A DNA stretch of 50,071 nucleotides from Synechococcus sp. CCY 9618 (GCF_019038415.1 NZ_JAFKRG010000005.1:1-50071); one strand, 5' to 3'. Counted from the first letter of the stretch, positions 17,120-25,502 are shown. A program made the numbers and translations. The notes: generated by a model not told the origin, from the letters alone.

Positions 17120-18151
17120 TCAGATGGTGCAGAGGCGTTCCACTGCGGCCCGCAGCTGTCGCTGCTCGGCCGGAGCGTCCCGGGGATTGCCGGCCCGGTG
17201 GCCCAGGTCGGACTCCAGCACTTCGAAATGGGCACCGGGGATCATGGCGGCTTCGGCGGCGCAGTCCTCCGGAGTGAAGTAGAGGTCGTGGCGCCCGGCG
17301 ATCACGGCGCTGCGGGCCTGGATGCGGCCCAGGGCCCGCGCCAGGTCGGCGTCCGGGTCCCCCGAGGCGATTCCCGCTGCGGCGGCCACGTCGTTGGCCA
17401 GCCAGATGTCGAGCATGGCCAGCAGGTCGTGGGGGTCGTGTCGCCGGTAGGCCGGCAGCCAGGCCTGCTCCACATAGGCATCGACGCTGGAATAGCCGAG
17501 ATCCTGATGGGCGCCGCGGCGGTAGAAGGGCTGGCTCGCGGCCCAGCTGGCGTAGATCAGGGCGAAGGTGCGCAGCCCCTGCTCCGGCACGCCCCGGAAG
17601 CGGCTGCCGTCCCAGGCGGGATCTGCTGTGAGCGCCTGGCGCAGGCTGAGCAGGAACACCCGGTTGTGGGGCGTGGTGCGGGCGCTGCCGCAGACGCAGC
17701 AGATCCGCCGGGTCCGCTCCGGCTCCAGCACCGCCCAGTGGTAGGCCTGCTGGGCGCCCATCGACCAGCCGTAGATCAGGGCCGGAGAGGTCACTCCGAA
17801 GACCTCCTCCAGCAGCCGGAGCTGGGCGGTCACGTTGTCGCGATGGTCGACGGGCCAGCGTCCGCCGGCCAGACCAGGCTCCCCGGTGCTGGGGCTGCTG
17901 GAGCGGCCGTTGCCGAACTGGCTCACCAGCACCACGCACCAGCGCGCCGGATCGAGGATCGGGCCCACCACCCAGTCGATGTCCTCGGGCCAGGCGCCGT
18001 AGGAACTGGGGTAGAGCACCAGGTTGGAGCGGTCGGCGGCCAGGGTCCCGTAGACCCGGTAATCAAGGCAGGCGCCAGGAAGAATCGCCCCGCTGGCCAG
18101 GAGAAGATCTCCCAGGGCGAGGCGGCGAGTTGAGGCGGAGGCGGTCGGCAA
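17120..18151 (-). CDS. Alpha/beta hydrolase of the homoserine O-acetyltransferase family
   Basis: The 343-residue protein has an HTA-like layout: GACLDYRVYGTLAADRSNLV, a long SSYGAWPEDIDWVVGPILDP stretch, VVLVSQFGNGRSSSPST, the nucleophile elbow LIYGWSMGAQQAYHWAVLEP near residue 128 (Ser in G-W-S-M-G), GRHDLYFTPEDC with the acid residue near 290, and LESDLGHRAG with the catalytic His near 315. Family members transfer acyl groups or hydrolyse esters. Linkage to a GlnT-like ligase (58 bases downstream) and a desaturase (24 bases upstream) suggests a small pathway of acylated or amidated metabolites, but the substrate is unknown. Confidence 0.85.
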   Translation of the reverse strand: MPTASASTRRLALGDLLLASGAILPGACLDYRVYGTLAADRSNLVLYPSSYGAWPEDIDWVVGPILDPARWCVVLVSQFGNGRSSSPSTGEPGLAGGRWPVDHRDNVTAQLRLLEEVFGVTSPALIYGWSMGAQQAYHWAVLEPERTRRICCVCGSARTTPHNRVFLLSLRQALTADPAWDGSRFRGVPEQGLRTFALIYASWAASQPFYRRGAHQDLGYSSVDAYVEQAWLPAYRRHDPHDLLAMLDIWLANDVAAAAGIASGDPDADLARALGRIQARSAVIAGRHDLYFTPEDCAAEAAMIPGAHFEVLESDLGHRAGNPRDAPAEQRQLRAAVERLCTI

Positions 18152-18175
18152 GGGAGGGGGGACCGGCGGGGAGCG

Positions 18176-19159
18176 TCAGGGAAGGGCCAGTCGGGCGGGA
18201 TTGCCGAGGAAGCTGCGATGCACGGCCAGATAGCCCGGGTCGCAGTGCTCCATGCGGGGCGCCAGATGCGTGTGGGCTTCGGCCAGGGCGTGGAACGGGA
18301 GGGAGGGATAGAGGTGGTGTTCCACGTGGTACGGCATCTGCCACATCAGCCAGCGCAGCGGGGCCAGGGTGCGGGTGGTGCGGGTGTTGCTGAGGCCGTC
18401 GGTGCTGGTGCTGCAGCCACCGTGTTCGGCCATCAGAACGAAGCGCAGCAGGGGCTGGCCGACGGCGAGGGGCAGCAGCCAGAACCACAGGACGGCGCCA
18501 TTGCCGTGCCAGAGGGAGGCCACCAGCAGCGCCCCGTAGACGCAGAACTGCAGTCGGAGCGAGCGGGTGACCGCCTCGGTGGCCTCGGCGGGGATGTAGG
18601 GCCTGCCGCCGAAATCACCCCGCAGCCCTGCCGCGTGGCCCCGGATCTTGCCGATCCACCAGGGAAGGCCGCTGAGTTCGAGCAGATAGCTCCCGAGGCT
18701 GCCGGGGGGGGCGTCCTCAAGCTCCGGATCCAGGCCGGGCTGGTGGGTGTAGCGATGGTGCCACTGGTGGTAGCGGCGGTAGTAGTCGGCGTTGTAGAAG
18801 CTCAGCACCCCTGCCCACCAGGCCACCGTGTCGTTGAGGTCCTTGCCGATGAAAGCCGTGCGATGGCCGCACTCGTGCATGGCGCAGAAACCGAAGGCCA
18901 GTCCCCAGCCCAGGAGCAGCAGACCGCCCAGCCGCAGGGCCCAGAGACCTGCGCTGGGCATCGAAGGGATGGCCAGCGCCTCCATGGGCGCGCCCCAGAG
19001 CACGGCACCGAGCAGCAGCACCGCGCCATGGAAGGCCAGGCGGCGCCAGCCCGGACCGTCGCGCCGCTCGTTCAGCCGGCGCAGCAGGGGACCGGCCAGC
19101 AGGGGGGGAGCCGCAGGGGAATCGGTGGCCGGCGGCGCGGAAGGGATGGAGGCGGTCAC
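18176..19159 (-). CDS. Membrane fatty acid desaturase family protein
   Basis: Three histidine boxes of di-iron membrane desaturases are intact: HECGHRTAF, YHQWHHRYTHQPG and YHVEHHLYPSLPFHALAEAH, with hydrophobic segments between (WALRLGGLLLLGWGLAFGF; LWHGNGAVLWFWLLPLAVG). The last box is HVEHH as in type-2 desaturases and related hydroxylases. I take GTG 19159 as start (VTASIPSAPP); an ATG at 19243 would add 28 residues, and neither has a good ribosome-binding site. It leads the leftward unit with the alpha/beta hydrolase and GlnT-like ligase, which is not a usual lipid-gene neighbourhood, so the substrate might not be a bulk membrane acyl chain. Confidence 0.85.
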   Translation of the reverse strand: MTASIPSAPPATDSPAAPPLLAGPLLRRLNERRDGPGWRRLAFHGAVLLLGAVLWGAPMEALAIPSMPSAGLWALRLGGLLLLGWGLAFGFCAMHECGHRTAFIGKDLNDTVAWWAGVLSFYNADYYRRYHQWHHRYTHQPGLDPELEDAPPGSLGSYLLELSGLPWWIGKIRGHAAGLRGDFGGRPYIPAEATEAVTRSLRLQFCVYGALLVASLWHGNGAVLWFWLLPLAVGQPLLRFVLMAEHGGCSTSTDGLSNTRTTRTLAPLRWLMWQMPYHVEHHLYPSLPFHALAEAHTHLAPRMEHCDPGYLAVHRSFLGNPARLALP

Positions 19160-19326
19160 GGAGGGGCGGCGGATGCTGCGGATTCTGGTCGCCGACCCCA
19201 CTCTCCCGCTTGGCGTCAGCCCGCCACCGTTCCCTGCGAACATTCACTGTCCAGCCATTCTGGGAGGGCATGGACACCGGCCCCATCCCGCTGCCCGGGA
19301 AGAGTGGCAGGCACCGCACTGACCGG

Positions 19327-20187
19327 ATGGCTTCCCTCCTGTTCTTCTCCCTCTGGGGTTTTGAAGGCTCCCTGGCCCTGGCCCTGGAGACGGCCCGCCG
19401 GGGCGTCTTCGATGGGCTGGAGCTGAACATCCGCCATCCGGCCCTGCTGGGCGACGGGGACGCCCCCGGACGGCTGCGGGATGCGGGCAGGCCCCTGGTG
19501 CTGGAGGTGGTCACCGGCGGCGGCTACGTGCCCGACCTCGCCTGGAGCCCGGCGCAGCATCTGCGTGAGCTCGGCGAACGGCTCGACGCCTGCGCTCCCC
19601 TGGATCCCCATCGGGTGACCGTGCTCACGGGCAGCGATGCCTGGCCCTTCGAGCTGCAGCGGGATTTCCTGGCACAGGCCCTGGCGCTGGTGGGCCGCAC
19701 CGGCCTGGCGGTGAGTTTCGAAACCCATCGCTCCCGCTGCCTGGGCATGCCCTGGACCATTGCTTCCCTGCTGGACGCCCTGCCGGACCTGCGGCTCACG
19801 GCCGATCTCAGCCACTGGTGCGTGGTGGCCGAACGGTTGATGACCCCGGATCTGGCACCGGTTCAGGCCATGGCCGACAGGGTCGACCACATCCACGCCC
19901 GGGTGGGCCACGCCCAGGGGCCCCAGGTGTCCCATCCCTTCGCGCCCGAGCATGGCGAGGCCCTGGCGGCCCATCTGGCCTGCTGGCGACTGTTCACCGA
20001 CCGGGCCCTGGAACGTGGGGCACTGCCGCCGAGCTTCACCCCCGAATTCGGTCCGGACGGGTACATGCCCACCCTGCCCTTCACCGACCGGCCGGTGGCC
20101 GATCTGCTGGAGATCAACACGGCGATGGCGGACTGGCTGCGGAACACCCTTCGCCGTGCAGACGGAGATAAGATGTGTTCACACTGA
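19327..20187 (+). CDS. Sugar phosphate isomerase/epimerase-like TIM barrel protein
   Basis: From ATG 19327 the 286-residue product reads MASLLFFSLWGFEGSLALAL, GLELNIRHPALLG, GRPLVLEVVTGGGYVPDLAW, then VSFETHRSRCLG, LRLTADLSHWCVVAER and RVDHIHARVGHAQGPQV, ending with FTPEFGPDGYMPTLPF. The E-T-H, D-L-S-H, H-x-R and P-E metal-binding positions match the xylose-isomerase-like (AP endonuclease family 2) barrel. The substrate is unknown. It is divergent from the desaturase unit. The frame is open to 19210 but the extra N-terminus looks non-coding. Confidence 0.82.
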   Translation: MASLLFFSLWGFEGSLALALETARRGVFDGLELNIRHPALLGDGDAPGRLRDAGRPLVLEVVTGGGYVPDLAWSPAQHLRELGERLDACAPLDPHRVTVLTGSDAWPFELQRDFLAQALALVGRTGLAVSFETHRSRCLGMPWTIASLLDALPDLRLTADLSHWCVVAERLMTPDLAPVQAMADRVDHIHARVGHAQGPQVSHPFAPEHGEALAAHLACWRLFTDRALERGALPPSFTPEFGPDGYMPTLPFTDRPVADLLEINTAMADWLRNTLRRADGDKMCSH

Positions 20188-20200
20188 ACGGACAACTACC

Positions 20201-20446
20201 GTGATTGACCTCCTTGATCAGCCCGTTGCAGCCGAGGCCGGCGGCGATCAGGTCGTGGACCGCCGGTCTGAGGACCGCTGGACTGAAGTGATTGGCCAGG
20301 ATGGGGATCCCCGTCGCGCCGCCTTCATCGCCTCCCTGCGGGCCCGTTATGCGGTCGCCGAGCAGCGCCGCGATGCCGATGCCAAGCAGGCCCTGTTCAA
20401 GGAGGCCGCCTACCTGGGCATCCGTCCCGAGGCGTACCAGGGCTGA
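20201..20446 (+). CDS. Small conserved hypothetical protein
   Basis: An 81-residue protein read from GTG 20201 (VIDLLDQPVAAEAGGDQVVD), with a charged helix AAFIASLRARYAVAEQRRDA and a conserved-looking ending LFKEAAYLGIRPEAYQG. It starts 14 bases after the isomerase stop. I recall similar short proteins in picocyanobacteria but cannot name the family. Its last 37 bases overlap the convergent Rieske gene; both frames look genuinely coding there, though one of the two ends could be misassigned. Confidence 0.55.
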   Translation: MIDLLDQPVAAEAGGDQVVDRRSEDRWTEVIGQDGDPRRAAFIASLRARYAVAEQRRDADAKQALFKEAAYLGIRPEAYQG

Positions 20447-21483
20447 AGCAGCTTCGCGTAAATCGCCTGCTGGTGAAGGATGCGGGCCTCCAGCCGGTGG
20501 GGAGGCCCCGTGCGGAAACCCTCCCCGTAGCCCCGCTGGGCTGATTCCACCAAGGCGCGGTCCTCGGCCAGGAAGTGCACCATCTCGGCCATCAGCGCTT
20601 CGCCTTCGGGCTGGAGCTCCCGGGGTCCCAGCAGCCACACCTGCATGCGGCAACGGTCGATGGTTTCGGGAACGAACTGGATCATGGCCTGGCGCCCATC
20701 GGGCCACAGCAGCAGATGGTTCCAGGGGGGAAGTCCGAAGGTGAGGAATTCCCCTGCTCCGGTAGTCGGTTCGGCCCACGGCGTGGCCAGCACGTTGGCC
20801 CAGGCGCCGAAGCGATGGCCGTAGTGCTTCACCGGGCCCTGCAACCGGTGCAGGGTGGTGGGGTGGGCGATGGCGACGTGGTAATCGTCGAGGGTGTTGT
20901 CGTGGGCGATTTTCCAGTTGCAGGCCAGGGTTCGCTCGTGAAAGGCCAGGAGCTCCAGGGGGTTCCTCAGGGCTGAGGTGGCTTCCTGCAGGGGCAGATC
21001 GAGCTGGTCCTCCAGGGGGATGGGATTCACCCCCGGGGCCACCCAGATCAGGGAGGCAAGCAGCCGGCAGTCGAGATCTTCCAGCGGCCAGGCACTTCGG
21101 TCGAAGGGGTCGACGAATTCCGATTCCCGCGCCGCCGCCATGAGCCGGCCTTCGAGGTCGTAGGTCCAGCCGTGATAAGGGCAGACCAGCCTGCGGCAGG
21201 CCACGGTGCCCTGGCCCGGCTCCAGGAAGGCCACCGCCCGATGGGGGCAGCGGTTGCGGAAGGCCCGGACGATGCCATCGCTGCCGTGGCAGATGAGCAC
21301 GGAAAGTCCCAGCACGTCCACGGCCCGCACCTGTCCCACGGGCAGGTCGGCAGCGGCGGCGACGGGGTGCCAGAACCGCGATGCGTAGTGTTTCCGCTCC
21401 AGGGCGGCGATGGCTTCGGAGCGGTAGAGCTCCGGCGGCAGGAAGCTGGCCACAGAGGAGGATCTGACTGGGGCGGTCGGCAT
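20410..21483 (-). CDS. Rieske non-heme iron oxygenase (choline monooxygenase/GbcA-like)
   Basis: The 357-residue protein begins MPTAPVRSSSVASFLPPELY. It has a Rieske domain with RNRCPHRAVAFLEPGQGTVA and RRLVCPYHGWTYDLEGRLM (C-x-H ... C-x2-H cluster ligands near residues 80-105). The catalytic domain carries CNWKIAHDNTLDDYHVAIAH, supplying the D-x-x-H-x4-H mononuclear iron triad with the bridging Asp. This resembles choline monooxygenase and betaine/carnitine N-demethylases. Enzymes of this group hydroxylate N-methyl or alkyl groups, often causing dealkylation. Lying 11 bases after the ABC ATPase gene, it appears to be the last gene of the guanidine operon; substrate inference (methyl- or alkylguanidine) is a hypothesis. 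Confidence 0.88.
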   Translation of the reverse strand: MPTAPVRSSSVASFLPPELYRSEAIAALERKHYASRFWHPVAAAADLPVGQVRAVDVLGLSVLICHGSDGIVRAFRNRCPHRAVAFLEPGQGTVACRRLVCPYHGWTYDLEGRLMAAARESEFVDPFDRSAWPLEDLDCRLLASLIWVAPGVNPIPLEDQLDLPLQEATSALRNPLELLAFHERTLACNWKIAHDNTLDDYHVAIAHPTTLHRLQGPVKHYGHRFGAWANVLATPWAEPTTGAGEFLTFGLPPWNHLLLWPDGRQAMIQFVPETIDRCRMQVWLLGPRELQPEGEALMAEMVHFLAEDRALVESAQRGYGEGFRTGPPHRLEARILHQQAIYAKLLQPWYASGRMPR

Positions 21484-21494
21484 GGATGGGGGCC

Positions 21495-22262
21495 TCAGAG
21501 CAGGGCGCCGTCCAGGCCGCGCAGGCAGCTGGCCAGCTCCTCCCGCATCTCCAGGAAGGGCTGGGACACCCTCAGGTGGCGCAGATCGGAGCGATCCAGC
21601 TGGACGTCGACGGTGTGCACGATCCGACCGGGACGCGGCGCCATGATGTGCACGGTGCCGGAGAGCAGCAGGGCCTCCTCGATGTCGTGGGTGATCAGCA
21701 GGGCCGTCAGTCCGGTGCGGCGCCACAGGTCGTGGAGGAATTCCTGCATCGATTCCCTGATCTGCAGATCGAGGGCCCCGAAGGGCTCATCCAGCAGCAG
21801 CACCTTGGGCTCGGTGGCAAGGGCCCGGGCGATGGCCACCCGCTGCTGCATCCCGCCGGAGAGTTCCCTGGGCAGACGCCGTCCTGCCTCCGCCAGGCCG
21901 ACAACGTCGAGGAAGTAGGCGGTGCGTTCGCGGATCTCTGGCTTGGGCCTGCCCTGGAGGCTCATGCCGAAGGCGACATTCTCGGCCGCCGTGAGCCAGG
22001 GATAGAGGCTGTACTTCTGGAACACCATGCCGCGGTCGGAGCCGGGGCGACGCACCGGCTGGCCATCGAGCTGGATCGTGCCAGAACTGGGCCGGTCGAG
22101 ACCGGCGATCAGGCGCATGACAGTGGATTTTCCGGAGCCCGAGCTGCCCACCAGGGCCATGAACTGACCGGACACCAGTTCGAAATTGATGTCATCAAGG
22201 ACCAGCTTGCTGTCCCTGCCCTCTCCGAAAGTCTTGGAAACCTGAGATACCTGGAGGTGCAT
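21495..22262 (-). CDS. ABC transporter ATP-binding protein (guanidine-type importer)
   Basis: A 255-residue SsuB/TauB/NrtD-class ATPase: Walker A ALVGSSGSGKSTVMRLIAGL near residue 40, Q-loop GMVFQKYSLYPWLTAAENVA, signature PRELSGGMQQRVAIARALA, Walker B VLLLDEPFGALDLQ and H-loop LLITHDIEEAL. It powers import with the permease five bases upstream. The riboswitch-led operon and GdmH point to guanidine or a derivative as cargo, in line with the importer genes that follow gdmH-hypA-hypB in Synechocystis (sll1080-1082), although this class of ATPase alone does not define the substrate. Confidence 0.93.
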   Translation of the reverse strand: MHLQVSQVSKTFGEGRDSKLVLDDINFELVSGQFMALVGSSGSGKSTVMRLIAGLDRPSSGTIQLDGQPVRRPGSDRGMVFQKYSLYPWLTAAENVAFGMSLQGRPKPEIRERTAYFLDVVGLAEAGRRLPRELSGGMQQRVAIARALATEPKVLLLDEPFGALDLQIRESMQEFLHDLWRRTGLTALLITHDIEEALLLSGTVHIMAPRPGRIVHTVDVQLDRSDLRHLRVSQPFLEMREELASCLRGLDGALL

Positions 22263-22267
22263 GGTGT

Positions 22268-23044
22268 TCAGTTGGCCCAGGAGCAGGCACGCCGCATCAG
22301 AAAGCGGAAGCCCAGATCAATCATCAATCCGATCAGACCGATCACAATCAGGCCCACGAAGATCTCATCGGTGCGCAGGAACCTCTGGGCAAGGCTGATG
22401 CGCTTACCCAATCCTTCATTGGCGGCCACCAGTTCGGCCACAATCACCAGGTTCCACGCGGAGGCCATGTTGATCCGGTAGGTATCGAGCACCTGGGGGG
22501 CGATGTAGGGGGCAACGACCCGGGTGAGGATCGGCAGACCGCGCCCGCCGAGGGTGAGAGCGGTTTCCACGAGCTCGTGGGGAACGAACTTCACGGAATC
22601 CATGATCATCAGGGTATTGAAGAAGAAGGTGCCGATGAAGATCAGCATGACCTTCGGCAGCTCCTCCAGGCCGAAATAGATGATCAGCAGTGGAATGAAG
22701 GCCGGTGCTGGCATGTAACGGATCAGGGCCATCAGCGGCTCCAGGAAGCGGCAGATCAACCGGTTCGTCCCCATGGCGATGCCGATCGGCAGGGCCAGCC
22801 CGGCGGAGAGGATGAACCCCAGAAAGACCCGCCTGATGCTGGCCACCGCATCGTTCACCAGGATGCCGCCGCGAAACTGGTTGGTTCCCGCTTCCCAGAC
22901 CGTCCCCGGGCTGGGAAGGAACAGCTTGTCGACCGTGCCGCTGGAGGTGACGATCAGCCATACCAGGAACACCGTGAGAATGCCCAGAGTCCCGAGGACC
23001 CAGGGGTGAGAGAAGGAGCGCCGCAGAGCAGGAGACCAGGTCAT
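22268..23044 (-). CDS. ABC transporter permease (guanidine-type importer)
   Basis: A 258-residue inner-membrane protein with about six helices, e.g. VLGTLGILTVFLVWLIVTSS near the N-terminus, RRVFLGFILSAGLALPIGIA, FIPLLIIYFGLEELPKVMLI and IFVGLIVIGLIGLMIDLGFR near the end. The EAA-type coupling loop is represented by ALTLGGRGLPILTRVVAPYI. It belongs to the SsuC/TauC/NrtB type. It starts 5 bases after the binding-protein stop and ends 5 bases before the ATPase start, so the three importer genes form a tight unit. Confidence 0.92.
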   Translation of the reverse strand: MTWSPALRRSFSHPWVLGTLGILTVFLVWLIVTSSGTVDKLFLPSPGTVWEAGTNQFRGGILVNDAVASIRRVFLGFILSAGLALPIGIAMGTNRLICRFLEPLMALIRYMPAPAFIPLLIIYFGLEELPKVMLIFIGTFFFNTLMIMDSVKFVPHELVETALTLGGRGLPILTRVVAPYIAPQVLDTYRINMASAWNLVIVAELVAANEGLGKRISLAQRFLRTDEIFVGLIVIGLIGLMIDLGFRFLMRRACSWAN

Positions 23045-23049
23045 CGGAT

Positions 23050-24057
23050 TCAGCGGGCGTTGTCGACGAACTGGGACGGCAGCAGATTGCTGAGGTCGGG
23101 AGCCTTCTGGATGAGCTTCGAATCCACCAGGAAATCGCTGATCTTCCCGGCGGCGAAAGGCAGGGACAGCATGGTGTCGCCGTCCTTGAAGGCCTGACGG
23201 TTTTCTTCGAGGGTGAAGATCGTGGTGCCGGCGGCATACTCCTTGAATTCAGGCTCGCTGACGCCGGAGCGCTCCACCAGGATCGGCAGGGTGCTGGCGG
23301 GATCGTCCTTCATCGTCTTGAGGGTGGCGAACCAGGCGTCGACGATCTTCTGCACCTTCTCAGGGTTCTGGGCGACGAATTCGGTGCGGCACACCAGGTG
23401 GTCGGTGATGGCTCCCGGGAAATCCTTCGAGGTGAACAGGGCCTTGCTTCCCGGGCGCTTCAAGGCCTGGGTGGTGAAGGGGGCATAGACGCCGGCCGCA
23501 TCCACCTTGCCGGCGGCAAAGGCGGCGGCGGCGGCCCCGGTTTCCAGCGGCACGAATTGCACGTCATCGACCGTCAGCCCTCCTTTCTCCAGCACCAGAA
23601 GCAGCAGGTAGTGGTCGACCGTTCCCTCCTCGACCGCCACTTTCTTGCCTTTCAGATCGGCGATGGAGGTGATTCCTTCGGCCACGATGATCTGGTCATT
23701 GCCGGTGGACTGGTCATTGGTGAGCACCACCTGCAGATCGGCTCCGCCGGCGACGGAACTGATCGTGTCATTGAGGGTCTGACTGTTGCAGTCGAGCTGG
23801 CCCGCGCTGAGGGCGTTGATCGAATCCAGATAACCGTCGAACCACTGCATCGACACCGGTACACCAGCCTTATCAAAGAGTCCCTTCTCTTCGGTGACCT
23901 TCCAGGGGAACCAGCCAGGCCAGGCGCTGTAACCGACTTTCACGGGAGTTTCCTGCTGGGCGGCCTGCTGGCAACCTGCCAGAAGACCGCCCCCCAGGGT
24001 GGCGATCAGGGCCAGTGAGAGGGCCCGGCGGCGGCGGAAGATCTTGACGTGAAGCAT
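23050..24057 (-). CDS. ABC transporter substrate-binding lipoprotein (guanidine-type importer)
   Basis: A 335-residue protein with a lipoprotein signal: basic MLHVKIFRRRRALSLALIAT, hydrophobic core and lipobox LLAGC (Cys near residue 28). The mature part starts TPVKVGYSAWPGWFPWKVTE and has the NrtA/SsuA-like architecture with LDCNSQTLNDTISSVAGGAD, LTNDQSTGNDQIIVAEGITS and LKGKKVAVEEGTVDHYLLLL. Several Asp, Asn, Glu and Trp residues could form a cation-binding pocket, which would fit a guanidinium ion better than a sulfonate or nitrate. It lies 80 bases after the GlnT-like gene, the largest gap inside the operon. Confidence 0.9.
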   Translation of the reverse strand: MLHVKIFRRRRALSLALIATLGGGLLAGCQQAAQQETPVKVGYSAWPGWFPWKVTEEKGLFDKAGVPVSMQWFDGYLDSINALSAGQLDCNSQTLNDTISSVAGGADLQVVLTNDQSTGNDQIIVAEGITSIADLKGKKVAVEEGTVDHYLLLLVLEKGGLTVDDVQFVPLETGAAAAAFAAGKVDAAGVYAPFTTQALKRPGSKALFTSKDFPGAITDHLVCRTEFVAQNPEKVQKIVDAWFATLKTMKDDPASTLPILVERSGVSEPEFKEYAAGTTIFTLEENRQAFKDGDTMLSLPFAAGKISDFLVDSKLIQKAPDLSNLLPSQFVDNAR

Positions 24058-24137
24058 GGCGAAAACGGATAGATTGCAGGGACTGTTGGAGGCCAGAGGC
24101 CCAGGAATCTGGCAGGCTGGACAGAGGATTCAGCCCA

Positions 24138-25502
24138 TCAGAAGAATTCCAGATAACGGTGCTGCTCCCATTCGGAAACGGCCGAGTGGTAAGCCGCCCA
24201 CTCCTCTCTTTTGTAGGTGATAAACGCATCGAACATGGCATCACCGAATACGCTTTTCGCAAGTGGATCCACGGCAAAGGCCTCGACCGCATCTCCAAGC
24301 GTTCGCGGCAGCATGTGCAGGCCACGATCGTTTCTTTCTTGGGGGCTGAGGGTGTAGGCGTTCACCAGATTTGGTGGGCCAGGATCCAGTTCCTCCCGAA
24401 TCCCTTCCAGTCCGGCTGCAAGCATCAAAGCAGCACCCAGGTAGGGATTGCAGGAGATATCGGCGGCCCTGCATTCCACCCTGCCGCCAGGAGAGGGAAT
24501 CCGCAGCATGTTGGTGCGGTTGTTGTTGCCGTAGCACACAAACACGGGTGCCCATGTGAATCCCGACATGCTTCCCTGGACAACCAGCCGCTTGTAGCTG
24601 TTGACCGTGGGGGCGATCACGGCACAGATGGCGGGGGCATGGCGGAGCACACCGGCGATGAAGTGCTCGGCAAGGCGGGTGACCTTCCCCGGCGCGGCGT
24701 CGGGGGTGGCGAAAAGGTTGGCGCCACTCTCGTGATCCGCCAGCGACATGTTGAAGTGGGCGCCGCTGCCGGTGCGATCCCCGAAGGGCTTGGGCATGAA
24801 CGTGGCCAGCAGCCCGTGGCGGTGGGCGATCTCCTTCGCCATCAGCTTGAAGAAGGTGAGCCGATCGGCCATGGTGAGCGCTTCGGAGTAGTCGAAGTCG
24901 GTCTCGAACTGGCCGGGGCCATCCTCGTGGTCGAAGGAGTAGACACCCCAGCCCAGACCGTTCATCGCCTCCACGAGTTCCCCCAGCCAGGGCAGGTTGT
25001 CGAGCAGGCCGCGCACGTCGTAGGCCGGTTTGTCGAGGGTGTCGCGGTCGCTGAAGGGGACCCAGCGGCCGGCGGCATCTTTCCTGAGCACGAAGAATTC
25101 GGTCTCGATGCCCAGGTTGAAGCGGAAGCCCATGGCCGCTGCCTGCTTGCGCACCCGCTGCAGGATGTTGCGGCTGCAGGCCTCGAAGGGCTGGCCGTGC
25201 AGGTGCAGGTCGCTGGCGAACCAGGCCACCTCGTTCTGCCAGGGGAGCACGGTGACGCTGGCTGGATCGGGGACGGCGGCCACCTCATCGTCGCTCACCT
25301 CCTGGGGAACACCGTCGAGGGCCGCCCCTGTGAACAGCTCGGAGCCGGCCATCATCTGGCCCAGGTGATCGAGGGGTACGGCCTTGGCCTTGCTGACGCC
25401 GTGGAGATCCACAAAGCTCGCCAGGGCGTAGCGGACCCCTTTGGCCCGCAGGTCGGCCTGAAGGGCGGCGGTGGCGTCGGAGGCAGGGTGCTGATGACCC
25501 AT
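24138..25502 (-). CDS. GlnT-like glutamine synthetase family ligase within guanidine operon
   Basis: A 454-residue GS-fold protein of the TIGR03105-like group: GVRYALASFVDLHGVSKAKA at the N-terminus, LGIETEFFVLRKD (metal Glu), YSFDHEDGPGQFETDFDYSE, GDRTGSGAHFNMSLAD, IAPTVNSYKRLV, and NNNRTNMLRIPSPGGRVECR with phosphate-binding arginines. The group includes gamma-glutamylmethylamide synthetases. Its start and the hypB stop share one base (TGATG-like junction at 25500-25504), so it is translationally coupled to the nickel chaperone. This makes accidental proximity unlikely. Possible roles are capture of released ammonium, or ligation of glutamate to an amine produced from a substituted guanidine; neither is shown by sequence alone. 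Confidence 0.88.
   Translation of the reverse strand: MGHQHPASDATAALQADLRAKGVRYALASFVDLHGVSKAKAVPLDHLGQMMAGSELFTGAALDGVPQEVSDDEVAAVPDPASVTVLPWQNEVAWFASDLHLHGQPFEACSRNILQRVRKQAAAMGFRFNLGIETEFFVLRKDAAGRWVPFSDRDTLDKPAYDVRGLLDNLPWLGELVEAMNGLGWGVYSFDHEDGPGQFETDFDYSEALTMADRLTFFKLMAKEIAHRHGLLATFMPKPFGDRTGSGAHFNMSLADHESGANLFATPDAAPGKVTRLAEHFIAGVLRHAPAICAVIAPTVNSYKRLVVQGSMSGFTWAPVFVCYGNNNRTNMLRIPSPGGRVECRAADISCNPYLGAALMLAAGLEGIREELDPGPPNLVNAYTLSPQERNDRGLHMLPRTLGDAVEAFAVDPLAKSVFGDAMFDAFITYKREEWAAYHSAVSEWEQHRYLEFF

Noticed and set aside
21495-24057. Importer as a nitrate, taurine or sulfonate transporter
   Set aside because: The ATPase and permease belong to that broad class, but operon position behind gdmH and the riboswitch favours guanidine.
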